Below are positions 21,848-30,900 of a DNA stretch of 64,000 nt, in pieces. The position numbers and the translations under genes were made by a program. Under the pieces are notes generated by a model. That model was not told the origin of the DNA, did not search any database, and worked only from the letters and a program-made list of their open reading frames with translations. Origin of the DNA: G965212005 sp965212005. Lineage in GTDB: Bacteria > Pseudomonadota > Gammaproteobacteria > Porifericomitales > Porifericomitaceae. Location of the stretch: the NCBI GenBank assembly GCA_965212005.1, contig OZ243038.1, positions 2,108,001 to 2,172,000 of the forward strand, given 5' to 3'. The stretch's first letter is position 1. Each line of letters starts with the position of its first letter.

Positions 21848-22288
21848 ATGAACAGCAAACAACAAGGTTTTACGTTGGTTGAATTGATGATCGTGGTAGC
21901 AATTATTGCCATTTTGGCCGTTATTGCAGTGCCCAACCTCATCCAATACACCATTCGCGCCAAAGTCAGCGAAGCCATTACAATGGCCTCGGCGGCAAAG
22001 ACCAGCGTGTCTGAGTACTATGCTTCGACAGGTAAGATGCCAGCTAATGCAGGGCAGGCAGGTATTGATATCACAGCCAAGACGGAGATTGTGGCTGGTA
22101 TCGCTTACAATCAAACCGATGCCAAGACCGCCGAGGTTACCGTCACGTTGGAAGACATTGGTGGAGACACCGGCACCAAGACGATCGAGTTTAAGGGCAA
22201 GGGTTCTCCTACGGGCGTTACTTGGACATGTGCGGGCGGGGGTACCACTTTAGCGGACAATCTGTTGCCGGCCCAGTGTCGCGGCTAA
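21848..22288 (+). CDS. pilA: type IV pilin PilA
   Basis: 146 residues from ATG 21848, preceded by GGAGGAA. Leader MNSKQQG, cleavage before FTLVELMIVVAIIAILAVIA with Glu5 of the mature pilin present. A C-terminal Cys pair (TWTCAGGG and PAQCRG) forms the D-loop. Structural subunit of type IVa pili, processed by PilD. A sigma-54 promoter lies upstream and a terminator downstream, so it is a single-gene transcript. Confidence 0.95.
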   Translation: MNSKQQGFTLVELMIVVAIIAILAVIAVPNLIQYTIRAKVSEAITMASAAKTSVSEYYASTGKMPANAGQAGIDITAKTEIVAGIAYNQTDAKTAEVTVTLEDIGGDTGTKTIEFKGKGSPTGVTWTCAGGGTTLADNLLPAQCRG

Positions 22289-22310
22289 GTTCAAGCTGAC
22301 TAGAGGCTCT

Positions 22311-22358
22311 GGTTCCCCCTTTTCCTCCTTGGGCCTTGCGGGCTCCGGAGGGGGAACC
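22311..22358 (+). terminator. stem-loop just after pilA
   Basis: GGTTCCCCC and GGGGGAACC pair across an interior that can fold further (GGGCC/GGCTCC). There is no T run after the stem, so it may protect the 3' end rather than terminate. Confidence 0.5.
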
Positions 22359-22379
22359 GGACAAGCCTTCTATCTGTAT

Positions 22380-22407
22380 CCGCCCCGTCCCCCGGGGCGG
22401 TTTTTTT
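22380..22407 (+). terminator. Rho-independent terminator of pilA
   Basis: CCGCCCCG-TCCCC-CGGGGCGG followed by seven T: a textbook terminator about 90 bases after the pilA stop. Confidence 0.92.
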
Positions 22408-22796
22408 CTATCCATGTTACTGGACGAGTCTGCCCGTAAGCAGTTCGTTTCGTTCTCTGCTCCGGCGGCAATCGATCCCTGTTGTCTGCGGCAGGCTGCA
22501 CTGATCACAGACGGCACCGTCGGGAAGCCGCTGTCGGTTCACCACGGGCGATAGGACCAGTGTCATTGCTGTACCGGAAGAGCTGGCTGCCTTGCTTTGG
22601 CAGGAGGGTCCGCGTATCGGCAGCTGCGCCCGGACGCCGGTGGCGCAGTGTGGCCGTAATCCGGCCAGGGCCAGCAGACAGTGGGGCGGCCTGAACAATA
22701 GGACTAACTCGCGGCTTTTGTATCTGGCACCGCCCGGATCCAGGTGCCGCCCTGGGCCTGGTCCGGCAGGCAGCTGTCTCCAGCCGCGGTGCAAAT
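22408..22796. other. spacer between pilA terminator and tRNA-Phe
   Basis: No recognised gene. Short frames here, including a 46-codon frame from 22413, have no family features. Confidence 0.4.
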
Positions 22797-22872
22797 TGGT
22801 GGCCAGGGGAGGAATCGAACCACCGACACGAGGATTTTCAGTCCCCTGCTCTGCCAACTGAGCTACCTGGCC
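22797..22872 (-). tRNA. tRNA-Phe (GAA)
   Basis: 76 bases including an encoded CCA. Acceptor GGCCAGG pairs with CCTGGCC, D-arm AGCTCAGTTGGCAGAGC, anticodon loop CTGAAAA (GAA), T-loop GGTTCGATTCC. All stems close. Confidence 0.97.
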
Positions 22873-22989
22873 ATGAATATCAGGCGGTGCACTCATGTCC
22901 CCGCTGATCCTTCTGCCGCAGACGCGGCGGGCCTGCTGTACAGGCTGCGCAGATTAAAGCAGGAACGGACTTCAGGTCAATCAGAAGGA

Positions 22990-23651
22990 TGCGGCCAAGG
23001 TCGGGTACCCGCTGCGGAAATCACTGGACCGGCGCGGTGCCGTATCAGTGCCGTAAGACAGGTTCAGCCGGCTCGACGTCACCGACGGGGAGGCCATCGG
23101 CAAGCTTGCGGCGCAGTTGGGCACCGTGGATATATTGTTTAATTGTGCCGGTTACGTGCACCATGGCACTATATTGGAATGCGCCGAGCGGGACTTCGAT
23201 AGTTTCCTTCGAGTTGAACGTGAAGTCGATGTACCGCGTGATACAGTCGTTTTTGCCCGCCATGCTGGAGGCAGGCGGCGGTGTTATATTGAACGTGTCC
23301 TCGGTGGTTTCCTCGATCAGGGGGGTGCCCAACCGCTTCGTCTACGGCGCTACCAAGGCAGCCGTGATCGGCATGAGCAAAGCGGTGGCGGCGGATTTTA
23401 TCGATCGGGGCATTCGCTGCACCAGTATTTGCCCTGCCACTGTGGAATCCCCTTCGCTGGAGCAGCGGATCTCGGACCAGGTGCAGGGAAATGACGCCGA
23501 TGCGGTACGCCAGGCTTTTATCGACCGGCAGCCGATCGGACGCTTGGGCAAACCTGAGGAAATAGCCGCCTTGGCCGCCTACCTGGCCAGTGACGAAGCC
23601 GCCTACACTACCGGCGGCGTGCAGATTATCGATGGCGGCTGGTGCAACTGA
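22990..23651 (+). pseudogene. SDR oxidoreductase remnant (BDH2 / 2-keto-3-deoxy-L-fuconate dehydrogenase type)
   Basis: The C-terminal ~150 codons are excellent SDR sequence: FELNVKSMYRVIQSFLPAM, NVSSVVSSIRGVPNRF, catalytic YGATKAAVIG (Tyr-x3-Lys) and GGVQIIDGGW. Just upstream, in another frame, RLDVTDGEAIGKLAAQ and GTVDILFNCAGYVHHGTI are readable; the switch is near 23205. The NAD-binding Gly motif survives only as ITGPARCRIS in a third frame, with about 25 codons lost after it. So at least two shifts and a deletion: a dead gene. Its family normally pairs with the FAH hydrolase that follows. Confidence 0.88.
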
Positions 23652-23774
23652 GCCGGCAGGTATGACCGGCCTCGTTGCCGGTGCGGGATTGCCGGTCCAT
23701 GAGAACGCCCCTGGCCTGTGGCCGCCAGCGAGGCCCCCGTTTTATAGATTGCTTGAGAGCAAGGGAGGGAATAT

Positions 23775-24620
23775 ATGAAATTGCTGCGCTACGGACCTGC
23801 CCACCGCGAGCAGCCCGGTATACTGGATGCGCAGGGGCGCATTCGGGACTTGTCTTCGGTCATTGACGACGTGGGTGGTGCCACGCTGTCGCCGTCCGGC
23901 CTGGCCAAACTGGCGGCGCTGAATATGTCACAGTTGCCCGTTGTGCCGGGCAGTCCACGCTTGGGTCCATGCGTGAGCCCGCCGGGCAAGTTTATCTGCA
24001 TTGGCCTGAATTACGCGGATCATGCCGCTGAATCCGGTCAGCCGGTTCCCTCCGAGCCGGTGCTGTTCTTCAAAGCCACCAGTGCCGTTTGCGGTCCGTT
24101 CGACGATGTCCAAATCCCGCCCGGCTCAAAAAAGACCGATTGGGAGGTGGAGTTGGGAGTTGTGATCGGCCGGGACGCGAAAAACATCGGCGTGGACGAG
24201 GCTCTTGAACACGTGGCCGGATATTGCGTGATCAACGACGTATCGGAGCGGGCTTTTCAGCTAGAGCATTGCGGACAGTGGGTCAAGGGGAAAAGCCACG
24301 ACACCTTCGGTCCCATCGGCCCGTGGCTGGTCACCCGTGATGAAGTGCCTGATCCGCAGAACCTGCGCCTGTGGTTGGAAGTAGACGGACACCGTTACCA
24401 GGACGGTCATACCAAGACCATGGTCTATCCAATCGATCACCTGGTCAGCTATATCTCCCGCTTTATGAGCCTGCAGCCCGGAGACGTGATCTCCTCCGGC
24501 ACTCCGCCGGGAGTGGGCATGGGACAAAAGCCTGAACCGGTTTATCTGCGCGGGGGTCAACAGATCCGCCTGGGCATTGACGGCTTGGGCGAACAGTGCC
24601 AGCGCACGGTCCAACTCTGA
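23775..24620 (+). CDS. FAH-family hydrolase (2,4-diketo-3-deoxy-L-fuconate hydrolase type)
   Basis: 281 residues starting MKLLRYGPAHREQPG after GGGAGG. It has the FAH fold with metal ligands in WEVELGVVIG (Glu, Glu) and VINDVSERAF (Asp), plus KSHDTFGPIGPW and SSGTPPGVG. Such proteins cleave C-C bonds in 2,4-diketo acids at the end of non-phosphorylative L-fuconate breakdown; other FAH substrates are possible. The adjacent dehydrogenase of that pathway is dead, so this enzyme may be a survivor with another use or on its way out. Confidence 0.88.
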   Translation: MKLLRYGPAHREQPGILDAQGRIRDLSSVIDDVGGATLSPSGLAKLAALNMSQLPVVPGSPRLGPCVSPPGKFICIGLNYADHAAESGQPVPSEPVLFFKATSAVCGPFDDVQIPPGSKKTDWEVELGVVIGRDAKNIGVDEALEHVAGYCVINDVSERAFQLEHCGQWVKGKSHDTFGPIGPWLVTRDEVPDPQNLRLWLEVDGHRYQDGHTKTMVYPIDHLVSYISRFMSLQPGDVISSGTPPGVGMGQKPEPVYLRGGQQIRLGIDGLGEQCQRTVQL

Positions 24621-24778
24621 ACAGGCTTGTATCCGGGTGCCGGGGCTGTGGCGCGGAACCCGTTGACGTACGGCAGAATACGGTTCAGAGTCCTTGCGCC
24701 TGATTCTTCAGGCCTGCCCCTCCCGCCCGCGCCGGGCAGCATTGGTTTGGTTCAAGGCGGGCAGCGGGGCTGTGCCGG

Positions 24779-25063
24779 CTATTCCGGCTCTGTAGACGCC
24801 GGAGGCATATATTCAGCCGGGCGCTGCGAACCTTCGCCGAAAAAGAATTTCTCCATCTCCTGCTCCAGGAAGCCGCGGTCTTTCGGTTCAATCGGGGTCA
24901 GCCGATATTCATTGATCAGCATGGTTTGATGAGCCAGCCACATTTGCCATGCCTGCCGGGAGACCTGCAAATAGATGCGCTGCCCGAGTTCTCCCGGATA
25001 AGGGGGCTTGCTTAGCCCTGCCGACTCCTTACCCAGCTTGATGCATTGTACCGTTCGGTCCAT
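24779..25063 (-). CDS. yggX: YggX, Fe(2+)-trafficking / oxidative damage protection protein
   Basis: 94 residues from ATG 25063 (MDRTVQCIKLGKESAGL), with YPGELGQRIY, the TMLINEYRL block and FLEQEMEKFFF. YggX protects iron-sulfur proteins from oxidative damage. It starts 8 bases after the mutY stop, the classic mutY-yggX pairing, fitting MutY's own iron-sulfur cluster. Confidence 0.95.
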   Translation of the reverse strand: MDRTVQCIKLGKESAGLSKPPYPGELGQRIYLQVSRQAWQMWLAHQTMLINEYRLTPIEPKDRGFLEQEMEKFFFGEGSQRPAEYMPPASTEPE

Positions 25064-25071
25064 TGTTGTCC

Positions 25072-26130
25072 TCACCGGGTAGTCAGTATAGCAAGCAATC
25101 GGCTCACGGGGGCAGCCAGCCCCACGCGCTTGCAGCCCGCGGCGCTCAGCCAGCGCCGCGGGCCCGGTTCCGCGCTGCGCAGCCTGCTGTCCGTTACCTG
25201 CAGCAGGATTGGCTGGATCTCCAGGCGGAAATGACTGAAAGTATGCACAAAGGGCTCAATGCGCCGCAGTGTACCGGACTGCAGGCCCAGTTCCGTCCAA
25301 GCCCAATGTGCCGGGTCGCACTCCGGCGCGCACTCTGGAAAGCACCATAATCCGCCCCAAATCCCGGTTGGTGGTCGCCGTTCCAGCAAGACCTCCTGCG
25401 CCCGGTTGCGGGCGATTAGAAAGCAGGTGCGCCGCCAGCGCAGCGGCTTGGCCGGCCTGGAGATCGGCCACCGTTCCGGGTGACCGCTGCGGCAGGCGGC
25501 GCAATCGCTGCGCAGTGGACAGTCCGGGCACTGCGGCCGGGTCCGCGTGCACAGCGTGGCACCCAGATCCATGATCGCCTGGGTGTATTCGGCGGCCTGG
25601 CGGCGCGGCAGCTTTTGCTCTGCCAGGGCCCACAGCTGCCGCTGCGCCGCCGGGGCGCCAGGCCATTGCTGAACGCAGTGATAGCGGCTCAGTACCCGCT
25701 TGACGTTACCGTCCAGGATAGGGAAGGGCAGGTTGCTGCCCAGCGCCAGAATGGCTCCCGCGGTGCTGCGACCAATGCCAGGCAATTGCAGCAGCGCATC
25801 GAGTTCCCGCGGCAGTGCGCCCGCATGCCGTTCGCTTACCTGTTGCGCCGCCCGGTGCAGATTGCGGGCGCGGGCATAATAACCAAGCCCGCTCCACAGC
25901 TGCAGTACCTGGTCCAGTTCTGCCGCGGCCAGCGTGCCGACATCCGGGAAACGCTGTATGAAGCGCGGGTAATAGGCGCAAACGGTGACCGCCCGAGTTT
26001 GCTGCAGCATGATCTCCGATACCCAGACCTGGTAGGCGGTCGGCGCCTGCTGCCAGGGCAGGTCGCGGCGTCCATGCACACGTCCCCAGCGCAGCAGCTG
26101 CCCTGCGAAGGAATAGCGTCCAGTGCTCAC
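25072..26130 (-). CDS. mutY: adenine DNA glycosylase MutY
   Basis: About 352 residues from GTG 26130 (VSTGRYSFAGQLLRWG); the frame runs further upstream but that part overlaps fmdB and is not family-like. HhH-GPD domain with catalytic Glu in SEIMLQQTR and LPGIGRSTAGAI, DGNVKRVLSR, the four-Cys iron-sulfur loop C-x6-C-x2-C-x5-C (CTRTRPQCPDCPLRSDC), and a C-terminal NUDIX-like 8-oxoG recognition domain. It removes A opposite 8-oxoguanine. Confidence 0.95.
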   Translation of the reverse strand: MSTGRYSFAGQLLRWGRVHGRRDLPWQQAPTAYQVWVSEIMLQQTRAVTVCAYYPRFIQRFPDVGTLAAAELDQVLQLWSGLGYYARARNLHRAAQQVSERHAGALPRELDALLQLPGIGRSTAGAILALGSNLPFPILDGNVKRVLSRYHCVQQWPGAPAAQRQLWALAEQKLPRRQAAEYTQAIMDLGATLCTRTRPQCPDCPLRSDCAACRSGHPERWPISRPAKPLRWRRTCFLIARNRAQEVLLERRPPTGIWGGLWCFPECAPECDPAHWAWTELGLQSGTLRRIEPFVHTFSHFRLEIQPILLQVTDSRLRSAEPGPRRWLSAAGCKRVGLAAPVSRLLAILTTR

Positions 26131-26167
26131 CGATGGCGCCGCTGCCCCCGTTACTGTACCCGGTTGC

Positions 26168-26629
26168 TTAGTCCCTGGAGCGATCCTTCGATCCGCGTTG
26201 GGAGCGATCCTTCGACCCGCGTTGGGAGCTGTCTTTGGTACTGCCCTGGGAGCTGTCTCTGGCGCTGTTCTCGGCATTGTGCCTGGAATCCGTTCCAGAG
26301 GCAGATGTGCTCTTGCCTTCCTCTGCCGGTGCCCGCGCTTTGCCGTTGGTGGCCTCGTCCTTGCCACGCTGCCCATCCCCGGCTTTTTCCGCTGGCGCAT
26401 CCTCTTTGGCCTCTTTTTGCTCTTTTCCGTCCGCCTCCGGTTTGGGCTGATTACGAAAGTCGGTCTCGTACCAGCCGCTTCCCTTGAGACGAAAGGAGGT
26501 GGGCGAGATCAGCCGCCGCAGGCTCTCCCGGTTGCAGGATGGACACCGGAGCAACTCCTCCGCGTCCATTTTTTGCAGCGCTTCCAGCCGATGGCTGCAA
26601 GTACTGCACTGATATTCATAGATAGGCAT
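26168..26629 (-). CDS. FmdB-family zinc ribbon protein with repetitive tail
   Basis: 153 residues. Residues 1-55 are the FmdB zinc ribbon (MPIYEYQCSTC and LRCPSCN, two CxxC pairs) followed by SGWYETDFR. Residues 65-153 are a disordered, charged tail (Lys, Glu, Ser, Arg) ending in an eight-residue repeat (SQRGSKDR). FmdB proteins are regulators of unclear role. It lies 37 bases upstream of mutY. The tail length is unusual. Confidence 0.85.
   Translation of the reverse strand: MPIYEYQCSTCSHRLEALQKMDAEELLRCPSCNRESLRRLISPTSFRLKGSGWYETDFRNQPKPEADGKEQKEAKEDAPAEKAGDGQRGKDEATNGKARAPAEEGKSTSASGTDSRHNAENSARDSSQGSTKDSSQRGSKDRSQRGSKDRSRD
26177..26272. repeat. 24-bp tandem repeat in the fmdB 3' end
   Basis: Four in-frame 24-base units beginning GGAGCGATC or GGAGCTGTC. 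The first two differ by one base; the next two are more diverged. They encode the Ser/Arg/Lys-rich repeated tail. Unit number is probably variable between strains. Confidence 0.8.
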
Positions 26630-26983
26630 CCGTACATTTCTCCTTGTCGTGTTCGTGTGCCAGCAGTCAGGGATCGGGTTCTGGCGAGCGCCCGCATATT
26701 CCCGATGATCATGTATCAGTAAACCGAAAGCACCGTATTGTCAATAAGCCGGCTGCCGGATCCGGTTCCGTCTGCCCACGAATTGTGCCCGGCAGCGCGC
26801 TCTTTGAGTGGCCGCCGGCGCTCCCCCGCGGCCTTATGGAGCCGTCGGGCAGGCCTGCCGCGCGGGTGCGGACCTCGTGCCTGACGCGCCGGAGCCTATT
26901 GCGCGTTCGCATCGCTCCTGCTGTCCATGGTGGCGGGATGGCCCTCGTTAGATTGCCTGTACTCTAGTATTATCCTTTGCCTG
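26630..26983. other. spacer between fmdB and tRNA-Lys
   Basis: No gene recognised. It carries the fmdB leader on the minus strand and the tRNA-Lys promoter on the plus strand; a TATTAT at 26970 is a possible -10 without a good -35. Confidence 0.35.
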
Positions 26984-27060
26984 GGGCCGTTAGCTCAGCT
27001 AGGTAGAGCAGCTGACTTTTAATCAGAAGGTCACAGGTTCGATCCCTGTACGGCCCACCA
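26984..27060 (+). tRNA. tRNA-Lys (TTT)
   Basis: 77 bases with encoded CCA. Acceptor GGGCCGT/ACGGCCC, anticodon loop CTTTTAA (TTT), T-arm CACAGGTTCGATCCCTGT. The Tra-like cluster follows about 750 bases later; tRNA genes are common integration sites, but no duplicated 3' end was seen. Confidence 0.97.
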
Positions 27061-27517
27061 TTCGCTTTCGGCTACAGCGGCATCCTCTACCTTGGTGCGG
27101 CGCAGGACTCTGACCACAGTTCAGGAGCAGGAGAGAGAGCAGGCGGGCGCTGCGGCGAGTGCGCCGCAGTGCCGTCCAGTGTCCGGTGGGTCCTTTTTGC
27201 GCTCTGCCCCAGTCCGGGTTCCAGCCAGTTTGCGGCAGACCTTGGTTCGAGTCACCTGCCGCCACTGGCCAATGCGGTGCCACAGACTATGCGCAGTGGC
27301 CACCCGCCAGGGCCGATGCCTGTGCCCGCCGCCGGCGCAAGATACAGTAATGGAGCCGCGCCCCGCTCCGCCGACTTGCCTGTCGCTGTGCCGGAGCCTT
27401 GAGCCCGCGGCGGCATGGCAGCGGGCGGCGCGGGAGTTGAGCTTTGCGGCTCTTGACATGCCTGCCGATGGTGCTTTAGGCTGACAGCATCCTAGCCGCC
27501 GGGCAGTGCCTTCTGCC
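27061..27517. other. non-coding region between tRNA-Lys and the Tra-like cluster promoter
   Basis: No gene recognised. As DNA upstream of a sigma-54-type promoter it is the expected place for activator binding sites. Confidence 0.35.
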
Positions 27518-27533
27518 TGGCACCGTTTTAGCT
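27518..27533 (+). promoter_or_regulatory. sigma-54-type promoter of the Tra-like cluster
   Basis: TGGCACCGTTTTAGCT: TGGCAC of the -24 element and GC of the -12 element at the correct spacing (one mismatch, TAGC for TTGC). It would start a transcript near 27545, about 270 bases before the first gene. The cluster ends with a sigma-54 activator gene. Confidence 0.68.
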
Positions 27534-27813
27534 TCCATATATCTGTGTCGCCTGGGCCGCGCAGATCTTTCCTCCTTCAGCCGTTGTGTCCGCGCCAGGT
27601 CGTCGGTACTTCGACTACGCAAACAGTGCACGGTTGGCACCAGCCTTGTCTGCCATGGTAGACGGGTTGGGACGGCGTTTGCCGAAACTCCGGCGATACT
27701 GGATCGTCGCCCCCGCCGCAGTCTCAGTGGGGGCTGCCCGATATGGCATGGAGCGGGCGGCAAGCGGATCAAGCAATGGATAATGAGGGAACATAAGGGA
27801 CAGTAATCACGCC

Positions 27814-28875
27814 ATGGACGGCAATGAAGCAATCAACAGCTTGGGAGCGGACTTTCTTTTGCAACAGGAGTTGCCGGAAGTGCTGCGGCCCTGCCGGGAG
27901 CCATTACGGCATATTCGTCGGCTGGCGGGTTTGCCCGTGGGCCTCTGGGACAAACTCTACCTGCAACTTTTTGTGCAATTTGCTGATTGCCTGCCGGAGT
28001 TTTCGCTGTTGTCGGAATCCGATTCTGCCGTACTGGACGTGCACGATCCGGCGGAAATGCTGGCGCGAACTCTGACCGAAGTGCTAGCGGCACTGCGCCG
28101 CCGTCAGCACCGCCTGTTGCCTGTAGGCGCGACGGAAGGAGTGGGCTTGAATGCCGATCGCTGGAGTTATGCGCTGGTCAGCGCGGTATTGCTGCGCGCA
28201 CTGGCGCTGCAGAGCGGGCGCCGCGCTGGCGTCGCCGATCCTGCTTCGGATCTGCAAGCTGCGGGCCGATGTGCTCCCCGCGGCCCTGCATACTGGGTAC
28301 AGCGCCTGTTGCCGCCGTCAGGTGCCGCCTGGTTGGCCGCGGACCGGGCAGTATCGACGGCCTTGGAGCGAGTCATCCGCGGCCAGACGGAACCAAGCGG
28401 ACTGGGCGCACTATTAGCAGAGTGCGATCAACGCGGGACCGTGGTCCAGCCTGCCAGACTGGTCCCGGCAGCGCCCGTCGCGGCGGCCTTTTTGCGCTGG
28501 TTGGAGGATGAGGCAGGGAAAGCGGCGCCCGGTCGCGTTGATTCCTGCCTGTACATAGTGCGGGAAGGGTTGCTGTTGCTCAGTCCGGCCGCTTTTCAGC
28601 GCTCCGACGCCGTACATTGGAAAGAGGTGCAGAAACGATTCCAGGGCTTGCGGCTGCATGCCCGGACTCCGCGCGGGGATAACATCTGGGGATACCGCCT
28701 GCGCAAAAACGAGCGCCGCAGCAGTTTGATCAAGGGCTTTTTGATCCGGCGTTCCCGTTTTGCGCGCCTCGGCCTCCCTGGCTCATTGGCACCCGATCCA
28801 CGTCTGACCCCGGTGGAAATACCGCCGCGGCAAGAGGGCGCTGCGGCATTTTCACCGCAAGCCACGGTGCGATGA
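27814..28875 (+). CDS. TraI_2 / MobH-like protein lacking catalytic residues
   Basis: 353 residues, about half the usual length of ICE relaxases. The N-terminal half (LLQQELPEVLRPCREPLRHIRRLAGLP, LWDKLYLQLFVQFADCLPEF) aligns with the MobH/TraI_2 domain. The C-terminal part (LYIVREGLLLLSPAAF, WKEVQKRFQGLRLHARTPRG, NIWGYRLR, LIKGFLI) matches the TraI_2 C-terminal domain. The HHxxxGGLLxH and LLHDxGK motifs are replaced (VLDVHDPAEMLART, VLLRALALQ), so nickase activity is not expected. Its stop overlaps the traD start by 4 bases. Family call from remembered motifs, not a search. Confidence 0.68.
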   Translation: MDGNEAINSLGADFLLQQELPEVLRPCREPLRHIRRLAGLPVGLWDKLYLQLFVQFADCLPEFSLLSESDSAVLDVHDPAEMLARTLTEVLAALRRRQHRLLPVGATEGVGLNADRWSYALVSAVLLRALALQSGRRAGVADPASDLQAAGRCAPRGPAYWVQRLLPPSGAAWLAADRAVSTALERVIRGQTEPSGLGALLAECDQRGTVVQPARLVPAAPVAAAFLRWLEDEAGKAAPGRVDSCLYIVREGLLLLSPAAFQRSDAVHWKEVQKRFQGLRLHARTPRGDNIWGYRLRKNERRSSLIKGFLIRRSRFARLGLPGSLAPDPRLTPVEIPPRQEGAAAFSPQATVR

Positions 28876-30779
28876 AAGAACAAGCGCTCGATAACCGCGT
28901 TCGCCCGGCAGTAGAGTTTGCCCCCGGCGTGACCGCATTGGTCAGTGCTGTATTGCTGCTGCTGCAGCCTGCCTGGTTTCTGCCACTGCTGCCCGGGGCT
29001 GCCAGCGTTGCCGGTGTCTGCTGCTTATTGCTGGGAGGGTGGCGTATCGTCCAGGGGATCCGCATCCTGCGCTACCGGCGCCATCTGCTCCACCTGAGCC
29101 CGCATGAATTGCGCGCCGGGCGAATCCCGCTGCGGCCGGACTCGCTGTATTTGGGTATGGGGTTCCGCTGGACCCGGGCGCATAGTCAGCGCCTGATTGA
29201 AAGGCGGGCACCGGGTGCCGGGCGCTGGTTGCGACCGGGACTGGTGGAACGTCTGTGCCGCGGCGAAGACGCTTTACAGATGGGTGGCGAGCCGGCTTTG
29301 CATGGGGTCGGCGCGCAGGAGGAGGAGGCAGTGTTCCTCCGGGAGGCGGACCGCAGCGGTCATGCACTGGTCATGGGAACTACCCGGGTGGGCAAAACTC
29401 GCCTGGCCGAGCTGCTGATCACGCAGGATATTCACCGTGGACATTGCGTGATTGTGTTCGATCCGAAAGGAGACGTGGCATTGCGCCAGCGCGTCTGTAC
29501 GGAGGCGGCTCGCGCCCGGCGCACGCAGCAGTTGCATCTGTTTCACTTGGGGTTCCCGGAATTGTCGGAAGGCTACAACCCGGTCGGTGAATTTCACCGC
29601 GTTACCGAGGTAGCCTCCCGGATTGCGGCGCAGTTGCCGGGGGAGGGGGATGGCGCCGCTTTCCGGGAGTTTACCTGGCGTTTTGTCAACATCATTGCCC
29701 AGGCGCTGGCCAAGCTCGGTCGCAAGCCGGACGTACGCGCGCTGCGGCGCTTTCTGTCGCACATAGAGCCGCTACTGATCCAGTACTGTGAGCATTGGCT
29801 GGGTCACAGCGGACCGACAGATTGGAGGCTGCAGGTGGCGCAGATACAAAAAGAGTTGCGCCCCGGCAGTCTGCCGCCGGCGTTGCGCGGGCGGCAGCCG
29901 CGCGCTGTCGCGCTGTTTCATTTTATGCGCCGGCACTCGGTGCAAGACGACGTGATGGAGGGACTATTTAGTATTCTGACCTGCGAAAAGAGCCATTTCG
30001 ATAAGTTGATCGCCAGTTCGTTGCCGCTGTTGGAGAAATTGGGCACCGGCAAGGTAGGCGAGTTATTGGTCTGTCAGGGAGATCGTCCGATGTTGGATTG
30101 GCGGCGCCTGGTTCGGGAGGGTGGCATCGCCTACGTTGGCCTCGATGCGCTGGCTGACGCGGAAGTGGCCGCCGCGGTTGGCGGCAGCATGTTTGCCGAC
30201 CTGAGTTCAGTAGCCGGGCAATTATACAAACACGGAACGCATTATGGTCTGCCGTCCGGTGCAGTCCAGACCGGATCGATCTGCATCCACGCGGATGAAT
30301 TCAGCGAAATCGTCGGCAAAGAATTCATTCCGTTGCTAAACAAGGCAGGCGGCGCCGGCGTCAAAGTCACCGCTTATACCCAGACGCTGTCCGATATTGA
30401 GGCGGGGACCGGTGACCGAGCCAGCGCCGGGCAGGTGCTCGGCAATCTGAACACGCTCATCATGCTGCGCGTGCGCAACGAGGAGACCGCTCGCCTGCTG
30501 ACCGACCAGCTTCCCTTGGTGCAACTCTATACTCGCGTCATGGAATCGCGCTTTGTGGATAACGATGATCCGGATACAGCAGTGGACTTCAGCTCTTCCA
30601 ACGCCGATCGCCTGAATGTGGCGGAAAATCCGATGCTGTCGCCGGCAGACCTGATTTCCCTGCCGAAGGGACAGGCTTTTGCGCTTTTGGAAGGAGGCCA
30701 CCTGGTTAAGCTTCGGCTGCCATTGCTGACCGGTGACGACGGCCCGCAGGAAATCCAGTCGGAGTTGCCTGATGGATGA
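28872..30779 (+). CDS. traD: TraD-like coupling ATPase (SXT/ICE type)
   Basis: 635 residues, normal for this family. Two N-terminal membrane helices (about 20-62), Walker A GTTRVGKTRLAELL, VIVFDPKGD, and Walker B-like CIHADEFSEIVG, then TAYTQTLSDIEAGTG. It is a hexameric inner-membrane DNA pump that feeds substrate to a type IV secretion channel in conjugation. Motifs are intact. Here it is coupled to a TraI-like protein that has lost its nickase motifs, and no secretion channel genes are near. Confidence 0.88.
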   Translation: MKEQALDNRVRPAVEFAPGVTALVSAVLLLLQPAWFLPLLPGAASVAGVCCLLLGGWRIVQGIRILRYRRHLLHLSPHELRAGRIPLRPDSLYLGMGFRWTRAHSQRLIERRAPGAGRWLRPGLVERLCRGEDALQMGGEPALHGVGAQEEEAVFLREADRSGHALVMGTTRVGKTRLAELLITQDIHRGHCVIVFDPKGDVALRQRVCTEAARARRTQQLHLFHLGFPELSEGYNPVGEFHRVTEVASRIAAQLPGEGDGAAFREFTWRFVNIIAQALAKLGRKPDVRALRRFLSHIEPLLIQYCEHWLGHSGPTDWRLQVAQIQKELRPGSLPPALRGRQPRAVALFHFMRRHSVQDDVMEGLFSILTCEKSHFDKLIASSLPLLEKLGTGKVGELLVCQGDRPMLDWRRLVREGGIAYVGLDALADAEVAAAVGGSMFADLSSVAGQLYKHGTHYGLPSGAVQTGSICIHADEFSEIVGKEFIPLLNKAGGAGVKVTAYTQTLSDIEAGTGDRASAGQVLGNLNTLIMLRVRNEETARLLTDQLPLVQLYTRVMESRFVDNDDPDTAVDFSSSNADRLNVAENPMLSPADLISLPKGQAFALLEGGHLVKLRLPLLTGDDGPQEIQSELPDG

Positions 30780-30900
30780 AGCCCGGATGATTGCCGCTCT
30801 GTGCCGACTAACGGCGGCAGTAGCCGCCGCCGGGCAGTGGTGAACCCGGACCGACTGGCGTCTGCGCCGCCACGGCGGGTGAGCGCTGCGTTAGTGCCGC

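Noticed and set aside
22592..22896. Protein frames across the tRNA-Phe gene
   Set aside because: They are translations of the tRNA and its antisense, a well-known false-ORF pattern.
27023..27283. Minus-strand frame ending ...RTGIEPVTF over tRNA-Lys
   Set aside because: Antisense of a tRNA; the rest has no family features.
27230..27290. tRNA-like T-loop (GGTTCGAGTC) downstream of tRNA-Lys
   Set aside because: The T stem does not pair and no other arms can be built.
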